Notes under the pieces: model-generated
Databases searched by the model: none
Told to the model about the DNA's origin: nothing
The model's input: the letters and a program-made list of their open reading frames with translations, nothing else
Assembly (NCBI GenBank): GCA_015904055.1
Contig: JABMDE010000073.1
Location: 1-7,636 of the forward strand
Length of the DNA stretch: 7,636 nucleotides
Direction of reading: 5' to 3'
Source: Nitrospira sp.
GTDB taxonomy: Bacteria > Nitrospirota > Nitrospiria > Nitrospirales > Nitrospiraceae
Shown here: positions 1 to 7,075 of the stretch, one piece after another
Numbering within the stretch: position 1 is the stretch's first letter
Layout of the letters: each line of letters starts with the position of its first letter
Program-made: the position numbers and the translations under genes

Positions 1-521
1 GCGCTCGAAGAACAGGCGGTCGAAATCACCATGGCCGGCCCCTGCAATCCGAGACAGGTCCTCACGAAATGCCCCAGAGAAAACATGTTATGCGTATATC
101 GATACCGCGGGCCGTACCAGGCCGGCAGCCTATCGGTATGTAGATCGCGCTCACGGTAGGCATGTTCGGTTTCGAGAATCCCGGACGTGCTGGTGCCCAT
201 TACGACCGCGATCCGATGGGCGCCGTATCGCTGCTTCGCCTCCGCCGCCGCCACCATGAAACCGTCCTGCTGAAGGCCGAGCCACGCCAACCGGTTGTTT
301 CGGCAGTCGAAGGGCTGCAGTTCGTCATCGAGTGAAAAATCCTCGAGGCCGTCTACTCGCCCGATTGATGTCTTCAGCGCCACATCTTCAAAGTCGCACG
401 GCTTCAAGCCTGATCGGCGGTTGCGAAGCGCCTCCAGGACAGGCCTGACTCCTCTACCGTTCGCCGTCACGAGGGTATAGGCAGACAAGGCCAGCGGGGG
501 CATCGGTTTGACATCAGGCAC
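1..521 (-). CDS. Beta-ketoacyl-ACP synthase (ApeO/FabF-like), N-terminal part, cut by the window edge
   Basis: Condensing enzyme of the thiolase fold; it would extend an ACP-bound chain with malonyl-ACP in the cytoplasm. My translation from 521 is open to base 1, giving 173 complete codons. It starts MPDVKPMPPLALSAYTLV, carries the N-terminal ketosynthase stretch RIAVVMGTSTSGI, and ends in STACSSS, with the nucleophilic cysteine at about residue 170, the usual place in FabF-type enzymes. The GTG start at 521 is chosen because a strong GGGAGG lies 6 nt upstream; an in-frame ATG at 503 is the alternative. It overlaps the end of the exporter gene by 8 nt, so it is probably translationally coupled. 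The two catalytic histidines lie beyond the window. The N-terminal RSGLKPCDF and IGRV segments resemble aryl-polyene ketosynthases as I remember them. Family is secure; the APE subtype is inferred from context. Confidence 0.88.
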   Translation of the reverse strand, partial: MPDVKPMPPLALSAYTLVTANGRGVRPVLEALRNRRSGLKPCDFEDVALKTSIGRVDGLEDFSLDDELQPFDCRNNRLAWLGLQQDGFMVAAAEAKQRYGAHRIAVVMGTSTSGILETEHAYRERDLHTDRLPAWYGPRYRYTHNMFSLGHFVRTCLGLQGPAMVISTACSSS

Positions 522-1560
522 CAGAATCCTCCCTCTGCGCCATCAACCCTGAAAAGAGGAGGCAACAAAACGATCCGCAGGCTGCGGTCAATCCAATTGC
601 ATGGAGCACGGGGATCTTCGAGAAGGCCAACAGGCCGAACACAAGAATCGTCGTCGTGCTACAGACCAGTAAACCAAACACGGTCTTGGCTCGCTCGATT
701 TCAGTCCCCTCCTGTCGATTGAAGAACAGAGAATAATCGAGCCCCAACCCGATCACAAGCAGAAAGGTTGCCACATGAAATAATGAAAGCGACTCACCCG
801 ATCCGTTCACGACGGCAGCCACAACAATCAGTGCGCAGCCGATCGGGGCAAGTATCGGTCCGAGCCGAGTGATCGACCCCAACCCGACTGCCAGCGAAAC
901 CGCAATAGCCACGGTTCCCCACCCCACTATTTGCGTCATCCGATTGCGATAGGCCCGCATCAGCCGATTCGATTCTTCCTTCAGATCCACATAACTCACC
1001 GAGGTGTCTCCCCAGTCTGCAACCGCCGTCTCAAGTTGGCGTCGATCGAGGACTCCGCGGAGCGGAATAATAGCCAGCCATTCACCCTGATGCGAGAACA
1101 GCAACGAATCCAACTTCATTCCCAATGCCATCCCCTTGAAGGTTTCTCGATCAAGAGGCGGCTGCCTCCGTGCCTCATCGACCGCCGTCACGAATGGAGT
1201 GAACAGCCCGGGCTTAAACGGCAGCCCTTTCTGCGCGACATCGAGATTCCTTTCAAGCACCTCCCGATCAGGCAAGGCCTTCAGCCGTTCCTGCTGCACA
1301 TGCTGGCTCGGCAGATAGCGCGAGACAATGTCGTAGCCGGACAACACACGACCTTCTCGCAGCTGCTCCAGCCTCGGCATCAGGGTTTCTGCCTTCACCA
1401 AAAGATCCTCAACGGTTGTTCCTTCGACGACAAATAGATCCCGCACATCCGGCGCGCCCAGTTCCTGTCGCAACTGCTGATCCAGCTCTTTCTTGTCCGC
1501 CGACAGGGGACTCAGGCTTTCCAGGTCTTCCTGCCAGAGCGGCGTATCACGATTGTCGCA
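514..1560 (-). CDS. MMPL-family exporter, 3' part (C-terminal half, separated by a frameshift)
   Basis: This frame encodes the second half of the RND/MMPL exporter begun at 2819. Recognisable homology starts with RDTPLWQEDLESLSP, the usual start of the second periplasmic domain after TM7. A soluble domain of about 200 residues follows (roughly 1540-930), then hydrophobic helices to the end, including VIGLGLDYSLFF around 720-755; this is the second-half counterpart of the VVDDYP motif in the first half. The frame stays open upstream to an ATG at 1680, but those residues (MGAACLRPCRF...) are only the out-of-frame reading of the 5' half. No good in-frame ATG, GTG or TTG lies near the true junction and no Shine-Dalgarno site is visible, so independent translation looks unlikely. 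It is in the -1 frame relative to the 5' part. The TGA stop at 516-514 overlaps the ketosynthase start. Confidence 0.85.
   Translation of the reverse strand, partial: CDNRDTPLWQEDLESLSPLSADKKELDQQLRQELGAPDVRDLFVVEGTTVEDLLVKAETLMPRLEQLREGRVLSGYDIVSRYLPSQHVQQERLKALPDREVLERNLDVAQKGLPFKPGLFTPFVTAVDEARRQPPLDRETFKGMALGMKLDSLLFSHQGEWLAIIPLRGVLDRRQLETAVADWGDTSVSYVDLKEESNRLMRAYRNRMTQIVGWGTVAIAVSLAVGLGSITRLGPILAPIGCALIVVAAVVNGSGESLSLFHVATFLLVIGLGLDYSLFFNRQEGTEIERAKTVFGLLVCSTTTILVFGLLAFSKIPVLHAIGLTAACGSFCCLLFSGLMAQREDSGA
528..533 (-). promoter_or_regulatory. Shine-Dalgarno site fixing the ketosynthase GTG start
   Basis: The minus strand reads GGGAGG here, followed by a 6-nt spacer and GTG at 521-519. 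It lies inside the last codons of the exporter gene. It favours the GTG over the in-frame ATG at 503. Confidence 0.6.
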
Positions 1561-2819
1561 AGAATGACCACCACCGGCACCACAATCCTCGCTTTCGGCA
1601 GACCATCGACCACGCGCCCCAAATCCGGTCTGATTTCCCGAGGAACAAAACCGGCAGGGACGCAGACAGGCAGCACCCACCGAGTCACCACCGCCGCCGT
1701 GCTCAGCCCTGCCAAAGCAAAGAGTCCCAGTTGCGCCAAGGCAGGAAAGCCGGCAAGCAGCAACGATGAAAACCCGATGGCCGTCGTCACAATCCCCAGC
1801 CGCATCGTCGGCCAGATCGCGCGCATCGTTGCCGGTGCAGACTCCTTCCGAGTCAGATGGCTGAACAAGTGAATGGGATAATCGTCCACCACGCCCAATA
1901 GCGTAATGCCAAACCCCAGGGTAATACCGTGAACGAACCCAAACGAACTATTCACCGCAACCAGGCCGGCCAGGATTCCGCTGGTCAGCGGAATCAGGCT
2001 CAAGGCCAGTAGAATTAGCGATCGATAGGTGACATAGAGAAAGACGCAGACCATTAGAGCCGCCGCGACAGAAAGCCACCGGATCTCTTCCTCTATCGTT
2101 TGCTGGATTTCCACCGCAAAGACCCCAGGGCCGCTCATGAGCATTCGGACTGATGGGGAGTCCCCACGGTTCCGTTCAAAGACCGTCTGGATATGCTGTT
2201 GAATCGCTGCCTGCGCCTCGGCATCGAACCCGGCGGCTTTGGTTTGCACCACGAGCAGGGCCCGGCGGAGGTCCGCCGACATCCAGACCTCTCGATGCTT
2301 TGTCGGCGCCTCCCGCTCAGACCACGACTGGAGAATCCCCATGAACTCACCGGTGGGATCGGACGGAATCAATTCTTTAATGAGAAAACTGAGTGGAGAC
2401 TGCAGATCCTCCAGCCGTCTCTCCAGCGCTTCGCGCAAGGAGCCGGGCGAGAATGTGCTCGCTTGCAGAGTGGCGCTGAGCAGGTACCGCAGCCGAAATA
2501 AAATCTGCTGCTCATCGGGAGAAATCCCCTGCGCGCCGTTCCCCACAAAATCGATGTGGACATTTCCTTGTAACCCATCGCTCAGTCCTCGACTGAGTCT
2601 GGCTAACTCGTCCGGATGTGCCCCCTCGATCGCCACAAGAATCAGCCGACCGGCGAGACCCGACCGCACTTGAGTCAGTAACAGCCGCTGGGTATTGGTG
2701 GTCCCTTCAGGAAGGAGATCGCTCAGATCGCTATGGACCGACAAGCCGGTCACTGTGACCCAAAGTGCGCCGACAAAGCACAGGATCCAGACAAAAACCG
2801 GCCACCGAGCGGCTCTCAT
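1512..2819 (-). CDS. MMPL-family exporter, 5' part (N-terminal half, ends at a frameshift)
   Basis: Inner-membrane RND/MMPL (hydrophobe/amphiphile efflux) transporter, matching ApeN of aryl polyene clusters and thought to move the lipid-linked product out of the inner membrane. Visible parts: TM1 at residues 8-26; first periplasmic domain about 30-245, with SDLSDLLPEGT just after TM1; SGPGVFAVE at 229-237; a block of transmembrane helices about 248-390 with GVVDDYPIHL at 309-318; and the seventh helix at 411-425. Residues after about 425 (RRSGRKTWKA) are not MMPL-like and the TGA at 1514-1512 ends the frame early. Joined to the 514-1560 frame, the protein would be about 770 residues, normal for the family. 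The start is ATG in an ATGA overlap with the LolA-like gene, with GAGGGG upstream. The split is either a real mutation or a one-base sequencing error; I see no slippery heptamer for programmed frameshifting. Confidence 0.88.
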   Translation of the reverse strand: MRAARWPVFVWILCFVGALWVTVTGLSVHSDLSDLLPEGTTNTQRLLLTQVRSGLAGRLILVAIEGAHPDELARLSRGLSDGLQGNVHIDFVGNGAQGISPDEQQILFRLRYLLSATLQASTFSPGSLREALERRLEDLQSPLSFLIKELIPSDPTGEFMGILQSWSEREAPTKHREVWMSADLRRALLVVQTKAAGFDAEAQAAIQQHIQTVFERNRGDSPSVRMLMSGPGVFAVEIQQTIEEEIRWLSVAAALMVCVFLYVTYRSLILLALSLIPLTSGILAGLVAVNSSFGFVHGITLGFGITLLGVVDDYPIHLFSHLTRKESAPATMRAIWPTMRLGIVTTAIGFSSLLLAGFPALAQLGLFALAGLSTAAVVTRWVLPVCVPAGFVPREIRPDLGRVVDGLPKARIVVPVVVILATIVIRRSGRKTWKA

Positions 2820-3439
2820 TTGGCTGCCCCTCGGCGAAGCGTCATCACCGATCGGTCGCCATCCGCCATATGGATCACAATGGTGCTGATCCTCCCCTCG
2901 GAGCCCGAGAATACAATGTCTGCAGCCATCGATCGCCCAGCCGGGTCACGAGGATGCAACCGCAAGGTCCATTTGAGCCTGGTTCCCTCTATGGCCGTAT
3001 CATATAACTGCATGAGCCGGCCTGCATCTCCGGTAAAACTGACCCGAAACGCCTCGACGAATCCGCGCAGGCCCGGATAGTCTTCCAGTGAAATGGTCTT
3101 CTTCATGCGCTTTCGTTCGCTCTCGAAGGTCACGACGTCCCCCTCGACGACATAGCGCTCACGATACGGTTCCACTATTTCTTTTTCCAGCCGTGACGGA
3201 GGTGTGAAGCGCAACAGGCCGCGCACAACGAGTGGCGCGCTCAGCAACGAGGAATACGTCGCCTCTTCAAACGACACCGACGGCTCTCGCACACGGTCAA
3301 GCGCAGCCATGACCTGCTCAACCGTCCACCCCTGACTCTCAGGAGCTCCCTGAAGCCTCATGCTCTCCTCAGCTGCTCCATGCCCAGGTCCGATGAAGAA
3401 CAGAAGACACAGTGGCAGCAACCAGTTAATTCGAATCAT
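2816..3439 (-). CDS. LolA-like periplasmic carrier protein (ApeM-like)
   Basis: Predicted 207-residue exported protein related to the outer-membrane lipoprotein carrier LolA, the type found beside MMPL exporters in aryl polyene clusters; it probably ferries a lipidated product across the periplasm. I start it at the ATG at 3439, because this gives a classical signal peptide (MIRINWLLPLCLLFF, then GPGHGA before AEES, cleavage near residue 22). The frame remains open to an ATG at 3478, but that adds a polar tail (MRRTIGSTSMGFG) in front of the signal. LolA-like features are a VEQVMAALDRVR helix, a LLRFTPPSRLEKEI strand pair, YVVEGDVVTFESE, and beta-rich segments ending in ISTIVIHMADGDRSVMTLRR. 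The cysteine in the h-region does not form a lipobox, so it should be soluble. It overlaps the acyltransferase by 14 nt and the exporter by 4 nt (ATGA). Confidence 0.85.
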   Translation of the reverse strand: MIRINWLLPLCLLFFIGPGHGAAEESMRLQGAPESQGWTVEQVMAALDRVREPSVSFEEATYSSLLSAPLVVRGLLRFTPPSRLEKEIVEPYRERYVVEGDVVTFESERKRMKKTISLEDYPGLRGFVEAFRVSFTGDAGRLMQLYDTAIEGTRLKWTLRLHPRDPAGRSMAADIVFSGSEGRISTIVIHMADGDRSVMTLRRGAAK

Positions 3440-4322
3440 CCCAAAACCCATAGAAGTTGAACCAATTGTCCGGCGCAAGGCGGCTGACTTCTTCGAGACG
3501 ACCGGCGAATCGTTGCACCTCCTGCGTCACGTTGACATCCCGGCGGTCATGCGGCACACAGACCTCGCCACTGAATGACTCAAGACGCACCTCATAGCAG
3601 TTCCCTCCCTGATAGAGCCCGAAAAACAGCACCACCGGCGCCTGAACGACATGCGCCATACGGATCGGCCCGGTCGGAAATCTGGCTTCACGTCCAAAAA
3701 ATGAACATGCGATAGTCTGATCATGCGGCGTCACACGATCACCCATCACTCCGACAATCCCGCCCTGTTCGAGACATTCCTTCACTTGCAGGAGCGCATG
3801 AATCCCGCCCGTTTGGATTACCCTGTCGGCCATCATGGGATTCAAGGTCTGGGTCAGTTCGCGGATCAACGGAGCATTCTGTTCATCCATGAGGACCCGG
3901 ATATCGAGCTGCCGCCCGAGGAGACCCATCGCCCGGACCGCCTCGAAACTTCCGAGATGCGCGCCTAATAACACACAGCCCCGTCCCTTGGCCAGCTCGC
4001 GATCCAGCACATCCACGCCATGGAACCGGATATCGAAGAGATCAAACTGTCCACGGAGAAAATAGACTCGGTCAAGAATCGTGGACGCGAATGCGTGATA
4101 ATGGCGAAACAGTTCGCCCCATCCGGCAGGCCGGCCAAGCGCCCGCTCACGGAATCGCGTAATGGCCCGGCGGGCAGATCCCGATCCCAGCAGGTAATAC
4201 ACACAAATCGGATAGAGCAGCGCGCGGGCGACCGGACGGCCAAGGAATTGCGCCACCCAGGCCATGATCCGGATACCGGCGCGACTGCCGCGCTCCGATT
4301 GCTGTCGCCACGCGAGACTCAC
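3426..4322 (-). CDS. LpxL/HtrB-like lipid acyltransferase
   Basis: A 298-residue member of the lipid A late-acyltransferase (LpxL/HtrB) superfamily, acting at the cytoplasmic face of the inner membrane. An N-terminal hydrophobic stretch (about 33-46) is followed by the catalytic HX4E motif in AHLGSFEAVRAM (His122, Glu127), then a GDR motif at 194-196 and the acceptor-site stretch FPTGPIRMAHVVQAPVV. The protein ends in WFNFYGFWDD, as is typical of this family in APE clusters. Between an ACP/ligase/dehydratase set and a LolA/MMPL set, its likely job is acylating the lipid anchor of the polyene product rather than lipid A itself. The start is GTG in a GTGA overlap with the dehydratase stop, preceded by GGAAGGGG. 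Family is clear; substrate is inferred. Confidence 0.88.
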   Translation of the reverse strand: MSLAWRQQSERGSRAGIRIMAWVAQFLGRPVARALLYPICVYYLLGSGSARRAITRFRERALGRPAGWGELFRHYHAFASTILDRVYFLRGQFDLFDIRFHGVDVLDRELAKGRGCVLLGAHLGSFEAVRAMGLLGRQLDIRVLMDEQNAPLIRELTQTLNPMMADRVIQTGGIHALLQVKECLEQGGIVGVMGDRVTPHDQTIACSFFGREARFPTGPIRMAHVVQAPVVLFFGLYQGGNCYEVRLESFSGEVCVPHDRRDVNVTQEVQRFAGRLEEVSRLAPDNWFNFYGFWDDSN

Positions 4323-4642
4323 GCCCCTTCCATCTGCGTCGCCGCCCCGGCCACCAGCTCAATCACACCGGACGCAATGAGCCTGGTCCCGACCAGGCAA
4401 GAAAACGAGGCCAGCGCAACCTCATCCTGATCCACACGAATAGTGACGGCCTCACCGGGCTTCAACGGGGAGGAGAATTTCACCATGGGCAATCCCCTCA
4501 CCGACGGCGCCGCCGCACTATGACGCAACGTCTCGATCACTTCGCCAAGCAACACCACGCCCGGCACAACCGGGTGTCCGGGGAAATGTCCCGCGAGCGA
4601 CGGATGATCGTGGCCGATTGACACCGTTCGTTCATGCACCAT
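4319..4642 (-). CDS. Hot-dog 3-hydroxyacyl-ACP dehydratase (ApeI/FabZ-like)
   Basis: Small dehydratase of 107 residues that would remove water from a 3-hydroxyacyl-ACP to give the trans double bond of the growing chain. The key motif is LAGHFPGHPVVPGVVLLGEV, with the catalytic histidine at residue 19 and the PGV turn at 27-29. Glu34 sits one place later than the catalytic glutamate of FabZ (PGV-LIIEA), as I recall also for APE dehydratases. The second half (MVKFSSPLKPGEAVTIRVD) is the expected hot-dog strand pattern. The start at 4642 is preferred because GAGGGAAGG precedes it and the protein then begins directly at the hot-dog fold; the frame continues to an ATG at 4678, which adds only non-conserved residues. 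It overlaps the ligase by 11 nt and the acyltransferase by 4 nt. Confidence 0.87.
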   Translation of the reverse strand: MVHERTVSIGHDHPSLAGHFPGHPVVPGVVLLGEVIETLRHSAAAPSVRGLPMVKFSSPLKPGEAVTIRVDQDEVALASFSCLVGTRLIASGVIELVAGAATQMEGA

Positions 4643-5996
4643 CGCCTTCCCTCTCCAACCATTGCCGGGCCAACTCACTCACGGATTCTCGTGGAAGTTT
4701 GCCGGTCGCATTCCGTGGCAGACTCGGCACGCACACCAACGGTCGAGGCATGAATACCGGATCGACATGTGCGCGCAACTTGCGCTGAATCTCTTCGCTG
4801 GTTTTGCCGGGAGCCACGACAAATGCCATGAGCCTCGTCACAAGGCCGGTCTCCTCCTCCGGCAAGAAGAAAACTCCGTCCTGAACACCGTCGATCTGCA
4901 ACAGTGTCTGGTTCAAATCACCGAGCGAGACACGATGGCCTGCGATATTCACCTGATCTGCTTCCCGGCCATGCACGATGAACGTTCCATCCGAATCGAC
5001 TGCCATGCGATCCGGCACCGGCACAGGCGCCGGAAGATACCAGGCCTGCACCAGACATGAGGATGCGTCCTGCGCCACATGCACCCCTTCCAGCGGCCGC
5101 CACCGGTCGCCGTCAATTGTGCGCCGTTCGGCTATGCTGCCGGCTTCGGCAAACCCGAAAATTTCATGGACCTCGGCTTGAAAATGCTCTTCAGCCTGCT
5201 GTGCTATGTGACGGGACAGTGGGGCCGTCGCAGAGAGGATACGTCCTCCCGATGGCATACGAATACTCTCTGACAGGCAGGCACGAAGGTGCAATGGCGT
5301 CGTCACAAGCATCCATCGACTCGCCGCATCGACCAGCACACTCCTGATATCGGCAGGAAACAAGGGGCGCCCGGCATGCATCGCCAACCCGTGCATGATC
5401 GGCAACATCACAGACGCTTCCAGCCCGAACATGTGCTGATGTGGAACGGTTGCCACCACCGAAAGCCGATCCCCCGTCTTGATCCCGAGTCTCGCTCCGG
5501 TCGCCTGAGCCACAGCCGTCAAGGCTCCCCACGTCTTCTTATTAGGCACCGGCCTGCCGGTGCTTCCTGACGTGAACGCGACAGCCACGACTTGATCCAA
5601 CAGAATCCGTGGGATATCTCCCTGCCACGAGGCCTGGCCTCCCCGAAGTTGGATGGAAACAGAATCGATTCCCTCGATGGCATCGTCTCGATCCGTCAAC
5701 GCATAGCTTCCGGGGTACTCTCCGGCGATCCGAAGCAGCGTGTGAGACGCCCGACTTTGTGGAAGCAACGTCACTTGCCGCCGCATGATGGCGGCAGCGA
5801 ATCCTACGAGAAAGTCATAGCGGTTGGTTGCAAGATTCAGCGCCGTAGGCCGATCGGGCAATGACTCTGCCAGGGACGCCACATCGGCCAAAAACTGTCG
5901 GACGGTGCGCGGCCCTTTCTGATCCCAGGCCAGCACATCGTCGACATCATAGGGGCCGATCAAGGGGGTCTCACGCATGGCCCTATCGACCGTCAC
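4632..5996 (-). CDS. Adenylate-forming acyl/aryl-ACP ligase (ApeH-like)
   Basis: AMP-binding (ANL superfamily) enzyme of 454 residues; it would activate a carboxylic acid with ATP and transfer it to the phosphopantetheine arm of the adjacent ACP. Motifs in order: P-loop AFTSGSTGRPVPNKK at 140-154; PHQHMFGLE at 185-193 (A4); EIFGFAEAGSIA at 278-289 (A5, in place of the usual YGxTE); the ATP-ribose aspartate region DSDGTFIVHGREADQVNIAG at 334-353 (A7/A8); and LPRNATGKLPRE at 426-437 with catalytic Lys433 (A10). At 454 residues it is shorter than typical acyl-CoA synthetases, as expected for compact ApeH-type ligases. The start is GTG in a GTGA overlap with the ACP stop; an in-frame ATG at 5978 is possible and neither has a strong Shine-Dalgarno site. 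An aryl starter such as 4-hydroxybenzoate is inferred from APE biochemistry; the substrate pocket cannot be read by eye. Confidence 0.9.
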   Translation of the reverse strand: MTVDRAMRETPLIGPYDVDDVLAWDQKGPRTVRQFLADVASLAESLPDRPTALNLATNRYDFLVGFAAAIMRRQVTLLPQSRASHTLLRIAGEYPGSYALTDRDDAIEGIDSVSIQLRGGQASWQGDIPRILLDQVVAVAFTSGSTGRPVPNKKTWGALTAVAQATGARLGIKTGDRLSVVATVPHQHMFGLEASVMLPIMHGLAMHAGRPLFPADIRSVLVDAASRWMLVTTPLHLRACLSESIRMPSGGRILSATAPLSRHIAQQAEEHFQAEVHEIFGFAEAGSIAERRTIDGDRWRPLEGVHVAQDASSCLVQAWYLPAPVPVPDRMAVDSDGTFIVHGREADQVNIAGHRVSLGDLNQTLLQIDGVQDGVFFLPEEETGLVTRLMAFVVAPGKTSEEIQRKLRAHVDPVFMPRPLVCVPSLPRNATGKLPRESVSELARQWLEREGDGA

Positions 5997-6265
5997 TTCG
6001 TGCGGTTCTTCTCAATGGCGCACGCCAACGCCCGCAGGGATGAAAAGATCGTTTTGATCTGCGGATCGCTCGACTTGAGTTGATACCCGTAGGTTTGTGA
6101 AATCGCCAGCGAGAGTTCTAACGCATCAATCGAGTCCAACCCCAACCCGTCGCCGAACAACGCAGCCTCCGGTTCAATGGCAGCCGGATCGGTCTTCAAT
6201 TTGAGCGTCTGCACAATGAGCTTGGCGAGGTCTTGTTCAAGCAACGATGTGCCAGACTGTTCCAT
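5993..6265 (-). CDS. Acyl carrier protein
   Basis: A 90-residue ACP. The phosphopantetheine site is in GDGLGLDSIDALELSLAI, with Ser45 in the DSI variant of the DSL motif; helix I (LLEQDLAKLIVQTLKLK) and a helix III ending in SLRALACAIEKNR flank it. It should carry the starter loaded by the ligase encoded just downstream and the growing chain, after modification by a phosphopantetheinyl transferase not seen here. The start at 6265 lies 2 nt after the methyltransferase stop and matches normal ACP length. The frame continues upstream to an ATG at 6319, but that would overlap the methyltransferase by 52 nt with a non-ACP sequence. AAAGGA lies 12 nt upstream, a rather long spacing, so translation may rely on coupling. 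Confidence 0.92.
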   Translation of the reverse strand: MEQSGTSLLEQDLAKLIVQTLKLKTDPAAIEPEAALFGDGLGLDSIDALELSLAISQTYGYQLKSSDPQIKTIFSSLRALACAIEKNRTK

Positions 6266-6267
6266 AT

Positions 6268-7062
6268 CTATACCGAATCCTTTACCGCCCGATAGTCTCG
6301 CAAGAGCCCGCTGAACCATTCTTTCACGGTACAGGTTCCAAAACCCGATCCCTTCAACGCGTCAACAATGGTTTCAGAAGGCACGCACTGTTCCGTTGTT
6401 TCCCACCAATAGGCCATCAGTTTCTTCATATCCTGATTGCCGGTCCCGGTGGCAAACGCGGCCCCTAACAGAGTCTTGATATAAAACCGTGACAGAAGCA
6501 GTACGAGCGCCGATCGGGGTCGCGAGATCTCCAGTAACATGACGATCCCTCCCGGCTTGAGCACACGCCGGTACTCGGCAAACGCGCCCCGAAGATCCGG
6601 CACATGCCGAAGCGCATAGCCCATGCTAAGAAAATCGAAATGTCCGTCTGGGAACGGCAGCCGTTCGCCGACCCCGCGCACTAAATTCCGGCACGGGCCC
6701 TTCTGGGCTTCGCGCAACATGCCGATGCTGGGATCGAGTCCGACGACTGAGCCGGACGGACCGACCACGCTCAGTGCGCATTGCGTCACCAAGCCCGGTC
6801 CGCACGCGACGTCGAGTACCCGCATCCCTGGCTTCAGTCCCGCCGACTCAAGCGCTTTTTTCCGATACCACAATCCGGACCCGAACCCGGTCGCCTTGTC
6901 GATATTGCGATATTGATAGGCTGTCCGGTTGAACAGCTCGTTGAGAAATCCCTGCCTGGCATCCTGCTCGTCATAGTACTGGCGTAACGGCGGATGGGGG
7001 GCGATCGGCTCAACGGCCTGATTGGGATGCTGCTGACCGGGCTGTTCAGTGGATCGATTCAT
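6268..7062 (-). CDS. UbiE-like SAM-dependent class I methyltransferase
   Basis: A 264-residue cytoplasmic methyltransferase. Motif I is RVLDVACGPG at 81-90, the acidic residue binding the SAM ribose is Asp110 in VVGLDPSIGML, GERLPFPDGHFD spans 132-143 and MGYALRHVPDLRGAF 147-161, followed by VLKPGGIVMLLE. LFNRTAYQYRNIDKATGFGSGLWYR before motif I and the central SMGYALRHVPD resemble UbiE/MenG quinone C-methyltransferases, but the quinone-specific family signatures are not complete and the N-terminus has about 25 extra polar residues. As first gene of the operon, its likely substrate is the aryl head group of the polyketide; the E. coli APE head group is methylated. A housekeeping menaquinone or ubiquinone role cannot be excluded from sequence alone. 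The upstream Shine-Dalgarno site is weak (GCGGGA). Confidence 0.85.
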   Translation of the reverse strand: MNRSTEQPGQQHPNQAVEPIAPHPPLRQYYDEQDARQGFLNELFNRTAYQYRNIDKATGFGSGLWYRKKALESAGLKPGMRVLDVACGPGLVTQCALSVVGPSGSVVGLDPSIGMLREAQKGPCRNLVRGVGERLPFPDGHFDFLSMGYALRHVPDLRGAFAEYRRVLKPGGIVMLLEISRPRSALVLLLSRFYIKTLLGAAFATGTGNQDMKKLMAYWWETTEQCVPSETIVDALKGSGFGTCTVKEWFSGLLRDYRAVKDSV

Positions 7063-7075
7063 AGAAAAATCCCGC

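Noticed and set aside
931..1437. 168-codon plus-strand open frame
   Set aside because: It lies antisense to the conserved second periplasmic domain of the exporter, its translation has no recognisable fold, and GC-rich genes commonly leave such antisense frames open.
1540..1560. Programmed -1 frameshift in the exporter gene
   Set aside because: No X-XXY-YYZ slippery heptamer, poly-A or poly-T slip site or downstream stem is visible at the junction.
1561..1680. Upstream extension of the exporter 3' frame to an ATG at 1680
   Set aside because: The residues are the out-of-frame reading of the conserved TM6-TM7 region in the 5' half and show no MMPL similarity. The real continuity is with the other frame.
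3407..3418. Lipobox in the LolA-like signal peptide (LPLC)
   Set aside because: Proline and leucine at -2/-1 do not fit the lipobox consensus, and the cysteine is in the middle of the hydrophobic core.
3440..3478. Longer start for the LolA-like protein
   Set aside because: It would put 13 polar residues before a well-formed signal peptide and enlarge the overlap with the acyltransferase to 53 nt.
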